Of a DNA stretch of 64,000 bases, positions 1 to 8,708 are shown one piece after another. The translations under genes were made by a program, and so were the position numbers. Positions within the stretch are counted from its first letter, which is position 1. Every line of letters starts with the position of its first letter. The notes under the pieces are model-generated. The model saw only the letters and a program-made list of their open reading frames with translations, did no database searches and was not told the DNA's origin. Source of the stretch: an uncultured Planktomarina sp. (GTDB lineage: Bacteria > Pseudomonadota > Alphaproteobacteria > Rhodobacterales > Rhodobacteraceae); the NCBI GenBank assembly GCA_905182535.1, contig CAJJBZ010000016.1, forward strand, positions 116,182 to 180,181. The letters are read 5' to 3'.

Positions 1-277
1 TAAAAATGTCACCTGCAGTTGTATCCGTCAAACGCGAGATGCAACGCAAAAGGGTTGATTTGCCAGATCCTGACAAGCCCATAACTACTAAAATTTCGCC
101 CTCAAATACTTCAAAGGAGGCGTTATTTACACCAACAACACAGCCAGAATCTTTGAATATTTTAGCGTCAACATGTCCATTTGACTGGGAGAGTAACTTC
201 TTAGCATTCTCGCCAAAAACTTTATAAACTGAGGTACATTTAATTACAGGTTTTGCGGCTGATATTTGCGAAGGCAT
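1..277 (-). CDS. tmoW: TMAO ABC transporter ATP-binding subunit (partial)
   Basis: This is the N-terminal part of a ProV/OpuAA-type ATPase that powers uptake of a quaternary amine; the rest lies beyond the left edge. The reverse strand opens with ATG at 277 and encodes about 92 residues. They include a Walker A motif, GLSGSGKST, preceded by the usual EGEILVVM strand. It follows tmoX on the same strand, in the order known for the trimethylamine N-oxide transporter TmoXWV of Ruegeria pomeroyi, so the TMAO assignment rests on tmoX and the neighbouring tmm/tdm genes. A glycine betaine or choline importer is the alternative. The naming of W as the ATPase follows that published order from memory. 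Confidence 0.75.
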   Translation of the reverse strand, partial: MPSQISAAKPVIKCTSVYKVFGENAKKLLSQSNGHVDAKIFKDSGCVVGVNNASFEVFEGEILVVMGLSGSGKSTLLRCISRLTDTTAGDIF

Positions 278-399
278 ATTTAGTTCCTATTAGGCGTTGG
301 GGACTGTCGACCGCGCGTTTTCTGTTTAACTTTATTCAAACAAATTTTCATTGATAGTTGAGTAAGCCATTTATTTAGTAAGCAACACCTGAAAAGGCA

Positions 400-424
400 C
401 CTGCAACGCCTTCAGCGTTGCAGG
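400..424 (-). promoter_or_regulatory. Intercistronic stem-loop between tmoX and tmoW
   Basis: A perfect 10-bp inverted repeat (400-409 with 415-424, loop 410-414) lies 13 bases after the tmoX stop and well before the tmoW start. It lacks a following U-tract, so it looks less like a full terminator than a structure that stabilises the binding-protein message or attenuates read-through. That is a common arrangement where the binding protein must be made in excess of the ATPase. Confidence 0.6.
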
Positions 425-437
425 AATGTTTAAAACA

Positions 438-1379
438 TTATTGAGTGAAAGGCTTCCAGACGTCAGCATGAGCAGCCAACCAGGATTTAGCGGCATCCTG
501 ATGGCTCATTTTGTCAACGTCCACTAAGGCCGCCATTTGGCCAATGTCCGTTGAGGTGAACGAAATCTTGCTAAATGCTGTGTATGCAGCAGGATGCGTT
601 TTTGGGAACTTGTAGTTAGCAGCTTTTTTCAGCCAACCTTTTGGTGAACCACATGCACCATCACCGCCATCACCGACGCGACAGCCTTGGAAGAATTCAG
701 GGAATTCGATGAAGACAAAGCCCTCAGCATCCGTAAAGTTAGGTGTCCAATTGAATGTGATAACACCGCGACGTTCTTTTTTGGCAGATTCAAGCTCTGC
801 CCATAACGCATCTGCTGAACCAGCAAATTTTACCATATATTTGTCATCAAGACCGAGGCCCGCCAAACGCTCCGCCATCAACGTGCCGTGCCAGCTTTGT
901 GGGCCTTCCAACCAACGGCCTTTGCCGCCAGAATCAGCTGTTGCGAAAACTTCAGGACAGTTTGCCAAAGCTTCCCAGTTTGGTAAGCCTGGGCAAAGAT
1001 TGTCGTCGATCACATACTGTGGCACACCCATTTCTTCCAGTGTCATAGCAGCATGTGTTCCCGCATCGATGATCCCACCTTTAGCCATCGCATTGTAGAA
1101 TGAGGCGCCAAAAGTAGACTGCCAAACTTCATGAGAGATGGTCACATCGCCGTTGCGAATGGCTTCGTAAACAGCTTGTGTGTCAGCAGGAACATAGCTA
1201 ACATTGTTTCCCATGCTTTCAAAAATTCCGCCAATTACGTAAGCCATTACAATTTGGCTTGACCAGTTATGTGTTGGAATTACAATTGGTTTACTAGAGT
1301 CTTCTGCAAAAGCTTGGCCCGATACGGACGCAAGTGCCACTGACAACGCGACTGCAAAATTACGTGTAAGATTTTTCAT
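438..1379 (-). CDS. tmoX: TMAO-binding periplasmic protein of ABC transporter
   Basis: This is a solute-binding protein of the glycine betaine (OpuAC/ProX) fold, 313 residues, expected in the periplasm. Residues 1-25 form a signal peptide ending GQAFA before EDSS. Several tryptophans that could build a cation-pi cage for a methylated amine are visible, in HNW (W39), EVWQS, PQSWHG and FNWTP. The start at 1379 is chosen because GGGAG lies just upstream and the signal peptide begins there. It is transcribed with tmoW and divergently from mgdABCD, inside a complete TMA/TMAO catabolic locus, which favours TMAO as ligand over glycine betaine. Specificity is inferred from context. Confidence 0.82.
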   Translation of the reverse strand: MKNLTRNFAVALSVALASVSGQAFAEDSSKPIVIPTHNWSSQIVMAYVIGGIFESMGNNVSYVPADTQAVYEAIRNGDVTISHEVWQSTFGASFYNAMAKGGIIDAGTHAAMTLEEMGVPQYVIDDNLCPGLPNWEALANCPEVFATADSGGKGRWLEGPQSWHGTLMAERLAGLGLDDKYMVKFAGSADALWAELESAKKERRGVITFNWTPNFTDAEGFVFIEFPEFFQGCRVGDGGDGACGSPKGWLKKAANYKFPKTHPAAYTAFSKISFTSTDIGQMAALVDVDKMSHQDAAKSWLAAHADVWKPFTQ

Positions 1380-1754
1380 CTTTTTCTCCCTGTTTAAGCG
1401 ACATAATAGCCGCTGTGATCTGCAAATATCTTTGCAGCACATCAAACCATTCCAGCTGCATATTATGGGAACAGGTCCAATGCATTTAAAAACATCTACG
1501 CCCGCGACTCGTTTCGGTCACAAGAATACCGTGGTGTACACTTTGAGCTAATTTTCCTATCAGTCAAGTTTTTTTCTTCTTAATATACTTTAGATGCTGT
1601 TTGTATATTATAACGGCAGATAAGATGTGGTTACCTGCTTACCATAAAAAAAATTTAGGGTTTTATATAGAGTCGGAAACCACTTTAACTTTGTCCGATT
1701 TCAAACTGTAAAACTGCGCTAAACGGGTGACTTTGGGTGCAAGGAGTCATACTA
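1380..1754. promoter_or_regulatory. Divergent control region tmoX / mgdA
   Basis: This 375-base AT-rich gap separates the divergent tmoX and mgdA genes and must hold both promoters. It contains an exact inverted repeat at 1420-1437 (CTGCAAA, 4-base spacer, TTTGCAG), 41 bases before the tmoX start, which could be an operator or a leader hairpin. The mgdA side carries AAGGAG at 1741-1746 ahead of its ATG. No convincing sigma-70 pair was assigned. Confidence 0.5.
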
Positions 1755-3005
1755 ATGCGTTACTCAGGTCTACGTGTCATCAAAGAAGCACTCACCGGTC
1801 ACAAAGGCTGGAAGCCCGCTTGGCGTGATGTCGCGCCGCAAGCTCAGTACGATTACATCGTCATAGGCGGCGGCGGTCATGGTCTGGCCACGGCTTATTA
1901 TTTAGCCCGCAATCACGGTGCCAAAAAAGTAGCGGTTTTAGAAAAAGGCTGGATTGGTGGCGGCAACGTTGGGCGCAACACTACGATTGTGCGTTCAAAC
2001 TACCTGCTCGACGGCAATGAACCTTTTTATGAACACTCTTTAAAGCTCTGGGAAGGTCTTGAACAAGATATCAATTATAACGCGATGATCAGCCAACGCG
2101 GCATCCTCAACTTAGTCCACTCCGACGCGCAGCGCGACGCCTTCACCCGACGCGGCAATGCTATGATTTTGAACGGTGCTGATGCGGATCTTTTAAGCAC
2201 AGAAACCATTCAAAAGCGCTACCCATTCTTGAACGTCCACAATGCACGCTTTCCCATAAAGGGCGGTTTGGCCCAACATCGTGGCGGCACAGTGCGCCAT
2301 GATGCAGTCGCCTGGGGCTATGCTCGCGCCGCAGACCAACTTGGTGTCGATATCATTCAAAACTGTGAAGTCACCGGCTTTCGCATCGAGGGAGGCAAAT
2401 GCCTCGGAGTGGAAACCAGCCTTGGCTACATTGGCGGTGGCAAGATCGCCTCTTGCGTGGCCGGCTCATCGGGACGCCTTATGGCCAAAGCCAATATGCG
2501 ACTGCCGATTGAAAGCCATGTTTTACAGGCATTTGTGTCTGAAGGGCTCAAGCCTGTGTTGCCGGGTGTGATTACCTTTGGGGCAGGCCATTTCTATTGC
2601 AGCCAGTCTGACAAAGGCGGCTTGGTGTTTGGTGGCGACCTTGATGGGTATAACTCATATGCCCAACGCGGCAATCTGCCGGTGGTGGAAGATGTCTGCG
2701 AAGGCGCCATGGCCATTTTCCCAATGCTAGGCCGGGTGCGGCTGTTGCGCATGTGGGGCGGGATCATGGATATGTCGATGGATGGATCGCCCATTATTGA
2801 CCGTACACATATTAAAAGCCTCTATTTCAACGGCGGCTGGTGCTATGGCGGCTTCAAAGCCACGCCCGCCTCGGGCTGGTGCTATGCCCACCTTTTGGCC
2901 ACTGATACCCCCCATGAATTTGCGAAAGCCTACCGATTTGACCGCTTTGAAAAAGGCCAGATGATCGACGAAAAAGGCGTAGGCAATAACCCACAGCTGC
3001 ATTGA
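1755..3005 (+). CDS. mgdA: N-methylglutamate dehydrogenase subunit A (SoxB-like)
   Basis: This is a 416-residue FAD-dependent oxidoreductase of the DAO/sarcosine oxidase beta family. The dinucleotide-binding motif GGGGHG is at residues 38-43 and an HRGGTVRHDA segment lies mid-protein. The ATG at 1755 has AAGGAG upstream; the earlier in-frame start at 1737 would lie ahead of that site. It is the first gene of a four-gene operon in the order of soxBDAG (here mgdABCD). It is named for N-methylglutamate dehydrogenase, which oxidises N-methylglutamate to glutamate, because mgsABC and gmaS are nearby. Heterotetrameric sarcosine oxidase is the sequence-level alternative and cannot be excluded from sequence alone. 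Confidence 0.8.
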   Translation: MRYSGLRVIKEALTGHKGWKPAWRDVAPQAQYDYIVIGGGGHGLATAYYLARNHGAKKVAVLEKGWIGGGNVGRNTTIVRSNYLLDGNEPFYEHSLKLWEGLEQDINYNAMISQRGILNLVHSDAQRDAFTRRGNAMILNGADADLLSTETIQKRYPFLNVHNARFPIKGGLAQHRGGTVRHDAVAWGYARAADQLGVDIIQNCEVTGFRIEGGKCLGVETSLGYIGGGKIASCVAGSSGRLMAKANMRLPIESHVLQAFVSEGLKPVLPGVITFGAGHFYCSQSDKGGLVFGGDLDGYNSYAQRGNLPVVEDVCEGAMAIFPMLGRVRLLRMWGGIMDMSMDGSPIIDRTHIKSLYFNGGWCYGGFKATPASGWCYAHLLATDTPHEFAKAYRFDRFEKGQMIDEKGVGNNPQLH

Positions 3006-3018
3006 GAGGCGCACGGAT

Positions 3019-3306
3019 ATGATAATTAATCACCCCATCCTTGGCCCACGTGACAGCGCCGAATTTACTTATATGGGCGATGCGGCCCTGTTGGACCGTC
3101 CTGACTGGCAGGCCAAAGATGCATTGGCGCAATTCATTGATTATGGTTATCTGCGCGACAATCCCGCCGGACCCCACCAAGAGCTTTGGTACCATGAGCA
3201 AGGGGACAGATCTTTTTTGGTCGTGACGCGCGACACCACAACCCATGAAATTTCATCGGTTAAATTGGCAAACGATGTGGCACGCAGCCGGGGGCGCAGC
3301 ACATGA
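3019..3306 (+). CDS. mgdB: N-methylglutamate dehydrogenase subunit B (SoxD-like)
   Basis: This is a 95-residue delta-type small subunit. It keeps the family's GPRDSAEFTYMGDA, YLRDNPAGPHQELWYHEQG and TTHEI blocks. In the delta subunit of heterotetrameric sarcosine oxidase, zinc is held by an N-terminal CPxC pair and a later His/Cys. Here the N-terminal pair reads NHPILG, the later cysteine is an aspartate (HEQGDR), and the protein has no cysteine at all, so a classical zinc site is absent. It sits 13 bases after mgdA and overlaps mgdC by four bases (ATGA), implying translational coupling. Confidence 0.8.
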   Translation: MIINHPILGPRDSAEFTYMGDAALLDRPDWQAKDALAQFIDYGYLRDNPAGPHQELWYHEQGDRSFLVVTRDTTTHEISSVKLANDVARSRGRST

Positions 3307-6258
3307 GCCAGATCAATCGTCTCAAAGGTGGGCAAATTGACCGCAGCCAAACTCTAAACTTCACGTTTGATGGCAAGTTTTTTCAAGGCCATGCGGGCGA
3401 CACACTCGCCAGTGCCCTTTTGGCCAATGACGTTCGCCTTATGGGGCGTTCGTTCAAATACCACCGTCCCCGCGGCGTTTTAACAGCAGGCTCAGAGGAG
3501 CCCAACGCGATTATGGAGCTGCGCGATGGCGCCCGCCAAGAACCCAACACCCGCGCCACCACGGCAGAGTTGTTTGACGGGCTCACTGCAAAATCACAAA
3601 ATAAAATCGGATCTCTGCGCTTTGACTTAATGGCGATCAATGACCGTTTTTCGAACTTCCTGACTGCTGGCTTTTATTACAAAACCTTTATGTGGCCCGC
3701 CGCATTTTGGGAAAAAGTCTATGAGCCAATCATTCGCAAAGCCGCAGGTCTGGGAAGCATCAGCTTTCAAGACGATCCAGATGACTATGACCGGGGCTTT
3801 TTGCACTGCGATCTGCTGATCATCGGGGCGGGTCCTGCGGGTCTGGCCGCTGCACTCACCGCCGGACGCGCAGGTGCACAGGTCATATTGGCAGATGAGG
3901 ATTATACATTAGGCGGGCGCCTCAATTCAGAGCGTTTCAGCCTCACAGATCAATCAGGTGCCGAATGGGCAGCCAAAACCGTGGCCGAATTAAACAGCCT
4001 ACCAAATGTCAGGGTCATGGCACGGGCTACGATTTTGGGCGCATTCGATCATGGGATTTATGGCGCATTGGAGCGGGTGTCAGATCACCTAGCGGTTCCA
4101 GCAGCCGGAAAGCCTCGGCAAATCCTATGGCGGATCTATACCAAGCGCAGCCTGCTTTGCGCCGGTGCCACAGAACGGCCCATCGCATTTGAAAACAACG
4201 ATCGTCCGGGCATCATGTTGGCAGGCGCCATGCGCAGCTACGCCAACCGCTGGGCGGTGACCGCCGCGCAAAATGTGGCGGTGTTCACCAACAACGACGA
4301 CGGCCATAAAACTGCCGCTGATTTGCATGCTGCCGGTGTGAATGTGGCCGCTGTGATCGACATTCGCCACGACGCACCAAAGAGCCAAGACTATGAGGTC
4401 ATTGCAGGTGGCCAAGTGACCAACAGCCGTGGCCGCTTAGGCCTCACCTCGGTTCAGGTCTCTTTGCCAGATGGCAGCACACGCAACTTGCCCTGCGGCG
4501 CCTTGGGCGTGTCCGGCGGATGGAACCCGAATGTTCATCTGACCAGCCATCACCGTGGCCGCCCGGTGTGGAACGACGAAATTGCAGCTTTCTGCCCCCC
4601 CAAAGACGGCCCTGCAGGCCTCAGCGTTGCGGGCGCGGCTTTAGGTCTTTTCACGACTGCAGCTGCGCTGACCTGCGGCGCATCGCAGGCCAATGCCATC
4701 TTAAAGGATCTTGGCATCAAGCAAACCAGCGTAGATCTGCCCAAGGCGGAAGACACTCCCTCCCGTATGAGGCCATTTTGGTATGTCAAAGGCTGCTCTC
4801 GGGCTTGGCTAGATCAGCAAAACGACGTCACAGTTAAAGATGTCAAACTTTCACATCAAGAAAACTTTATCAGCGTTGAGCATCTGAAGCGCTATACCAC
4901 CCTTGGGCATGGCCACAGATCAGGGTAAAACGTCGAATATGGGTGGCCTTGCCATTATGGCCGAGTTGACCGGAAAAACCATTCCAGAAGTTGGCACAAC
5001 CATCTTTCGCCCCCCATATACCCCCACAGCCATTGGTGCATTTGCAGGCCGCGATCGTGGCACAGATTTCCGCCCTACCCGCAAAACCCCCAGCCACAAA
5101 TGGGCCGAAGATCAAGGTGCGGTCTTTGTGGAAGTGGGCATGTGGCTACGCGCGCAATGGTTCCCACAGGCGGGTGAAACCCACTGGCGGCAGTCCGTTG
5201 ACCGTGAGGTTTTGGCCACCCGAAAATCCGTGGGCATCTGTGATGTGACAACATTGGGCAAGATAGACGTACAAGGCGCTGATGCCGCGACCTTCCTCAA
5301 CAAGATATACTGCAATGCCTTTGGCAAGCTAGCCATTGGGAAGACACGCTACGGCTTGATGCTACGCGAAGATGGGATTGCAATGGACGATGGCACCGCC
5401 GCGCGGCTGGCCGACGATCATTTTGTGGTCACAACCACCACCGCCAATGCGGTCTCAGTGTTTCGACATATGGAGTTTGCCCGCCAATGCCTTTGGCCTG
5501 ACTTCGATGTGCAGCTGATCTCCACCACAGAAGCTTGGGCGCAATATGCCGTCGCCGGGCCCAATGCACGCAACCTGTTGCAAAAAATTGTGGATTCGGA
5601 ATTTGATCTGTCTAATGAAGCCTTTCCTTTCATGGCGTGCGCCAATGTCACGGTGTGCGGCGGTTTGCGCGCTCGGCTATTTAGAATTTCTTTCTCAGGA
5701 GAGCTAGCCTTTGAAATTGCTGTGCCCACCCGCTACGGTGACGCGATGATCCGACGTTTGATGCAGGCAGGCGAAGAGTTTGAGGCAGTTGCTTACGGCA
5801 CAGAAGCACTCGGCGTAATGCGGATCGAAAAGGGTCATGCAGCAGGCAATGAATTAAATGGTACCACATCAGCGCTGAACCTTGGCATGGAGCGGATGGT
5901 GTCCAAGAAGAAAGATAGCATCGGATCCACACTGTCAGAGCGTAGCGGCTTAAACACAGACGACGCTTTGAAGTTGATTGGATTACGCCCAGTTGATGTT
6001 AAGAATCCAGTGCCCGCAGGCAGCCACCTTATAACAAAAGGCGATCCAGTGGATGCGACACATGATCAGGGCTATGTAACATCTGCTTGTTACTCGCCAA
6101 ACCTTGGTCACTCCATCGCACTGGCCTATCTAAAATCTGGCGATAGCCGCAAGGGGGAGATCCTCCGACTTGTTAGTCCTTTGACCGGCTTTGATCATGA
6201 GGTCGAAGTGGTCAGCGCCCACTTCATTGATCCCGAGGGGGAACGTCTGCGTGCATAA
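3303..6258 (+). CDS. mgdC: N-methylglutamate dehydrogenase subunit C (SoxA-like), frameshifted
   Basis: This is the large alpha-type subunit. The N-terminal half holds a 2Fe-2S-type Fer2_4 region and an FAD/NAD-binding segment (IIGAGPAGLAAALTAGRAGA). The C-terminal half is a GcvT aminomethyltransferase domain that takes the C1 unit onto tetrahydrofolate. As read, the frame stops at 4928 and the rest continues in another frame from about 4903. Similarity passes directly from YTTLG to MATDQGKTSNMGG across the GGG run at 4905-4907, so one extra G explains the break. The repaired length is 984 residues, normal for the family. The end overlaps mgdD by 8 bases. A sequencing error is the likeliest cause. 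Confidence 0.8.
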
Positions 6259-6811
6259 CCTCACAGTCACAACCGCACTCGGCGGAACCGAACCACGCAT
6301 CGACATGCATGGGCCTATCACACTAAGCGAGGAGCCAGGCTATGCATTGGCCTCAGTGGCAGCGCGCAAGGGAGGGGAACGAGCCACCATTTTAGCAATC
6401 CGCCGGCTCATTGGCCCTGCAGCGCCAAAGCCTGGCCATATAGCGGGTGATAAGGTGACCGCCTTTTGGATCGGGCCAGATCAATGGATGCTCGAAGCGC
6501 CATATGACAGCCACGAAACCCTGTTTGAACAAGCTGCAGCAGAGGTGAAGGGTAAAGCATCGGTAACTGAGCAAACTGGTGGTTGGTGCCGTTTTGATTT
6601 GCGTGGTGTAGGTTTGGCCTCAGTATTAGAGCGGCTTTGCCCGATCAACATGATCACATTTCAACCAGGCGGCGTCACACGCAGCAGCATTGATCACCTG
6701 GGCTGTTTTATAATTTGTCGGGCGCTAGAACACATCTCAATCCTAGGGCCAAGGTCCTCCGCCGCATCTCTCCACCACGGGCTCCTGACGGCAATGCGCT
6801 CGGCATATTAG
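6251..6811 (+). CDS. mgdD: N-methylglutamate dehydrogenase subunit D (SoxG-like)
   Basis: This is a gamma-type subunit of 186 residues with the GcvT-like fold of SoxG. A GTG at 6251 is the preferred start: it overlaps the end of mgdC and has a GA-rich ribosome-binding site in the mgdC tail. An ATG at 6191 would give an unusual 20-residue extension lying in mgdC coding sequence. Family features seen are GPDQWMLEAP, EQTGGWCRFDLRG and a C-terminal ILGPRSSAASLHHGL. The last gene of the mgd operon, it converges on the GlxA-type regulator. Confidence 0.8.
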   Translation: MHNLTVTTALGGTEPRIDMHGPITLSEEPGYALASVAARKGGERATILAIRRLIGPAAPKPGHIAGDKVTAFWIGPDQWMLEAPYDSHETLFEQAAAEVKGKASVTEQTGGWCRFDLRGVGLASVLERLCPINMITFQPGGVTRSSIDHLGCFIICRALEHISILGPRSSAASLHHGLLTAMRSAY

Positions 6812-6832
6812 AAAGCAGACAAACCTGCTTTC
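6811..6832 (+). terminator. Stem-loop at the end of mgdABCD
   Basis: An 8-bp perfect stem (6811-6818 with 6825-6832, 6-base loop) begins at the last base of the mgdD stop codon. It is followed by an A-rich rather than U-rich tract on the plus strand, so it is a weak or factor-dependent terminator candidate between two convergent genes. Confidence 0.4.
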
Positions 6833-6880
6833 CAAGTAATAAAAGACATCGTGTTCGCTTATTAGGCAGGGTTAAGACTT

Positions 6881-7885
6881 TTAAACCGACGGCACCGGGC
6901 TGTTGTCTTGTACGCGGTATAGGTTGATGCGGCGGCGGTCCTCTTGGGGGGGTAATCCAAAGGCGTCCTTGTAGTGCTGCACCATTGGAGTGGTTGACCC
7001 GTAGCCCACTTGCAGGGCAATTTGGGCCATGCTGTCTTTGGAGTACATTACTAACTGCCGAGCAGCCTTCATGCGCATGGAGCGGTAATAATGGGAGGGA
7101 CTTTGCCCTGTAGCTTTTTTAAAGCTGCGTTCAATTTGTCGGGCAGACACGCCAACCACGTCGGCCACATCTGCCACAGATATTGGCTCAGTCAGATTGG
7201 CAGAAAATACCGCAACGGCTTTGGCCACCACAGGTGGAAGGGTAGCATCAGTTGAGGATTGGCGGTAAGTAGGAATGCTTTGGCGCACCCCTTCACCGCG
7301 CATTAATGGATGTTGGAACCAACAGGCCACTTCTGTGGCCACATCTGCTCCCAGCCGAGTTTCGATCAAACGCAAAGACAGGTCAAATGCTGCTGCTGCT
7401 CCAGAAGCGGTATAGCGGCGCTGTGAAACTTCAATCACCTGATCCGAAGCCTGGACTTCTGGGAATTCAGACCGAAACGCAGCCTCATAGCACCAATGGA
7501 CTGAGACCATCTGTCCAGCCATCACCCCAGAGCGCACCAGCGGAAACACACCACCACTGACTCCTCCTAGTATCGTCCCATGGCGGCCCAAAGTACGAAG
7601 GGCGCCATAGCCAGCTTTTGGATTAGAAAATTGAGCCATCGGAGGGCTAAGCAAAAATAGATGATCCGGCCTCTCAGCCTGTCCCAAAGCCATATCCGGC
7701 TCAAAACTGACTCCAGCGCTGGACCTAACTTTATCCATGGTCTCCGCATAAAGCGTCCAAGAAAAAGCGACTTGCCCTGAGATTTCATTTGACGCACGTA
7801 GGGGCTCAATCATTGACGTCAAACAGGCCATAGGAAAGCCGTCAAAGATCAAGAAGCCAATGGACTGGATTTTCATGTCATTCAT
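6881..7885 (-). CDS. GlxA-family AraC-type transcriptional regulator
   Basis: This is a 334-residue regulator. An N-terminal DJ-1/PfpI-like (class I amidotransferase-like) sensor domain covers residues about 8-190, and a C-terminal AraC double helix-turn-helix covers about 225-320 (SVADVADVVGVSARQIERSF and MAQIALQVGYGSTTPMVQHY). This architecture is shared with GbdR, which senses glycine betaine or dimethylglycine. It lies between mgdABCD and a divergently transcribed XRE-cupin regulator, so it probably senses an intermediate of the methylamine pathway. Target and ligand are inferred from position only. No strong ribosome-binding site was seen at 7885; an ATG at 7876 is an alternative start. 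Confidence 0.8.
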   Translation of the reverse strand: MNDMKIQSIGFLIFDGFPMACLTSMIEPLRASNEISGQVAFSWTLYAETMDKVRSSAGVSFEPDMALGQAERPDHLFLLSPPMAQFSNPKAGYGALRTLGRHGTILGGVSGGVFPLVRSGVMAGQMVSVHWCYEAAFRSEFPEVQASDQVIEVSQRRYTASGAAAAFDLSLRLIETRLGADVATEVACWFQHPLMRGEGVRQSIPTYRQSSTDATLPPVVAKAVAVFSANLTEPISVADVADVVGVSARQIERSFKKATGQSPSHYYRSMRMKAARQLVMYSKDSMAQIALQVGYGSTTPMVQHYKDAFGLPPQEDRRRINLYRVQDNSPVPSV

Positions 7886-7953
7886 ATTTATAATACTAAC
7901 AGGAAAACTACCGCCAAGATCAAGACACCAACGTGAAAGATCGGGATAGATTT

Positions 7954-8607
7954 ATGAATATTGAAAAGATAACATCTGAAATGGTCGGAAAACTGACACA
8001 AGATCCACATGTTGTGCGTGAGGAACGCGAAAAAGTGCTCGAAGTAGCCATCGGCCGGGAGGTACGTGCCTTTCGTCGTCGCCAAGAAGTTACAGTGGCC
8101 GAATTGGCTAATACAACCGGCCTTTCGATTGGCATGTTATCCAAAATTGAGAATGGCAATACCTCACCCTCTCTCACAACCTTACAAACCTTGGCTAATG
8201 CCCTGTCAGTCCCGATTACCTCATTTTTTCGTAGGTTTGAGGAGCAACGCCAAGCCATACACACCAAAACTGGCGAAGGTGTTGAGACTGAGCGTGCCGG
8301 TACCCGCGCTGGTCATCAATACAATCTGCTGGGCCATATTGGAGCCAATGCAAGCGGCGTGATTGTAGAGCCATATTTAATAACTCTATCGACTGAATCC
8401 GATGTGTTCCCAACCTTTCAACATGGTGGCATTGAAACAATCTACATTCTAGAAGGCAAAGTTGATTACCGCCATGGAGATGAAGTTTATCCACTCAGCC
8501 CCGGTGATACACTATTTTTTGATGCAGATACTGCCCATGGCCCAGAAAAACTAGTTCAATTGCCAGCACGATACCTATCAATCATCAGCTACCCACAAAA
8601 TACATAA
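7954..8607 (+). CDS. XRE-family regulator with C-terminal cupin domain
   Basis: This is a 217-residue repressor-like protein. An N-terminal helix-turn-helix (residues about 35-90; RRRQEVTVAELANTTG, then IGMLSKIENG) is followed by a C-terminal cupin with FQHGGIETIYILEGKVDY and SPGDTLFFDADTAHG. Cupin regulators of this type often control amine or polyamine metabolism. The ATG at 7954 is preferred over the GTG at 7933 because GGGA sits 7 bases ahead of it. It is head to head with the GlxA-type gene, only about 70 bases apart, so the two regulators probably share or compete for one promoter region. Confidence 0.8.
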   Translation: MNIEKITSEMVGKLTQDPHVVREEREKVLEVAIGREVRAFRRRQEVTVAELANTTGLSIGMLSKIENGNTSPSLTTLQTLANALSVPITSFFRRFEEQRQAIHTKTGEGVETERAGTRAGHQYNLLGHIGANASGVIVEPYLITLSTESDVFPTFQHGGIETIYILEGKVDYRHGDEVYPLSPGDTLFFDADTAHGPEKLVQLPARYLSIISYPQNT

Positions 8608-8708
8608 AATACATATACTGTTACAATCTCTTGCAGAGGAACAAATTCACCACAGCCAAATTCTAAAGTCTAGCCAAAGAGGGGAAATCTAGCGTGCTTC
8701 AACCAAAA

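Noticed and set aside
6..227. Plus-strand 73-residue ORF at the left edge
   Set aside because: It is antisense to the tmoW start, whose Walker A motif is clear on the minus strand.
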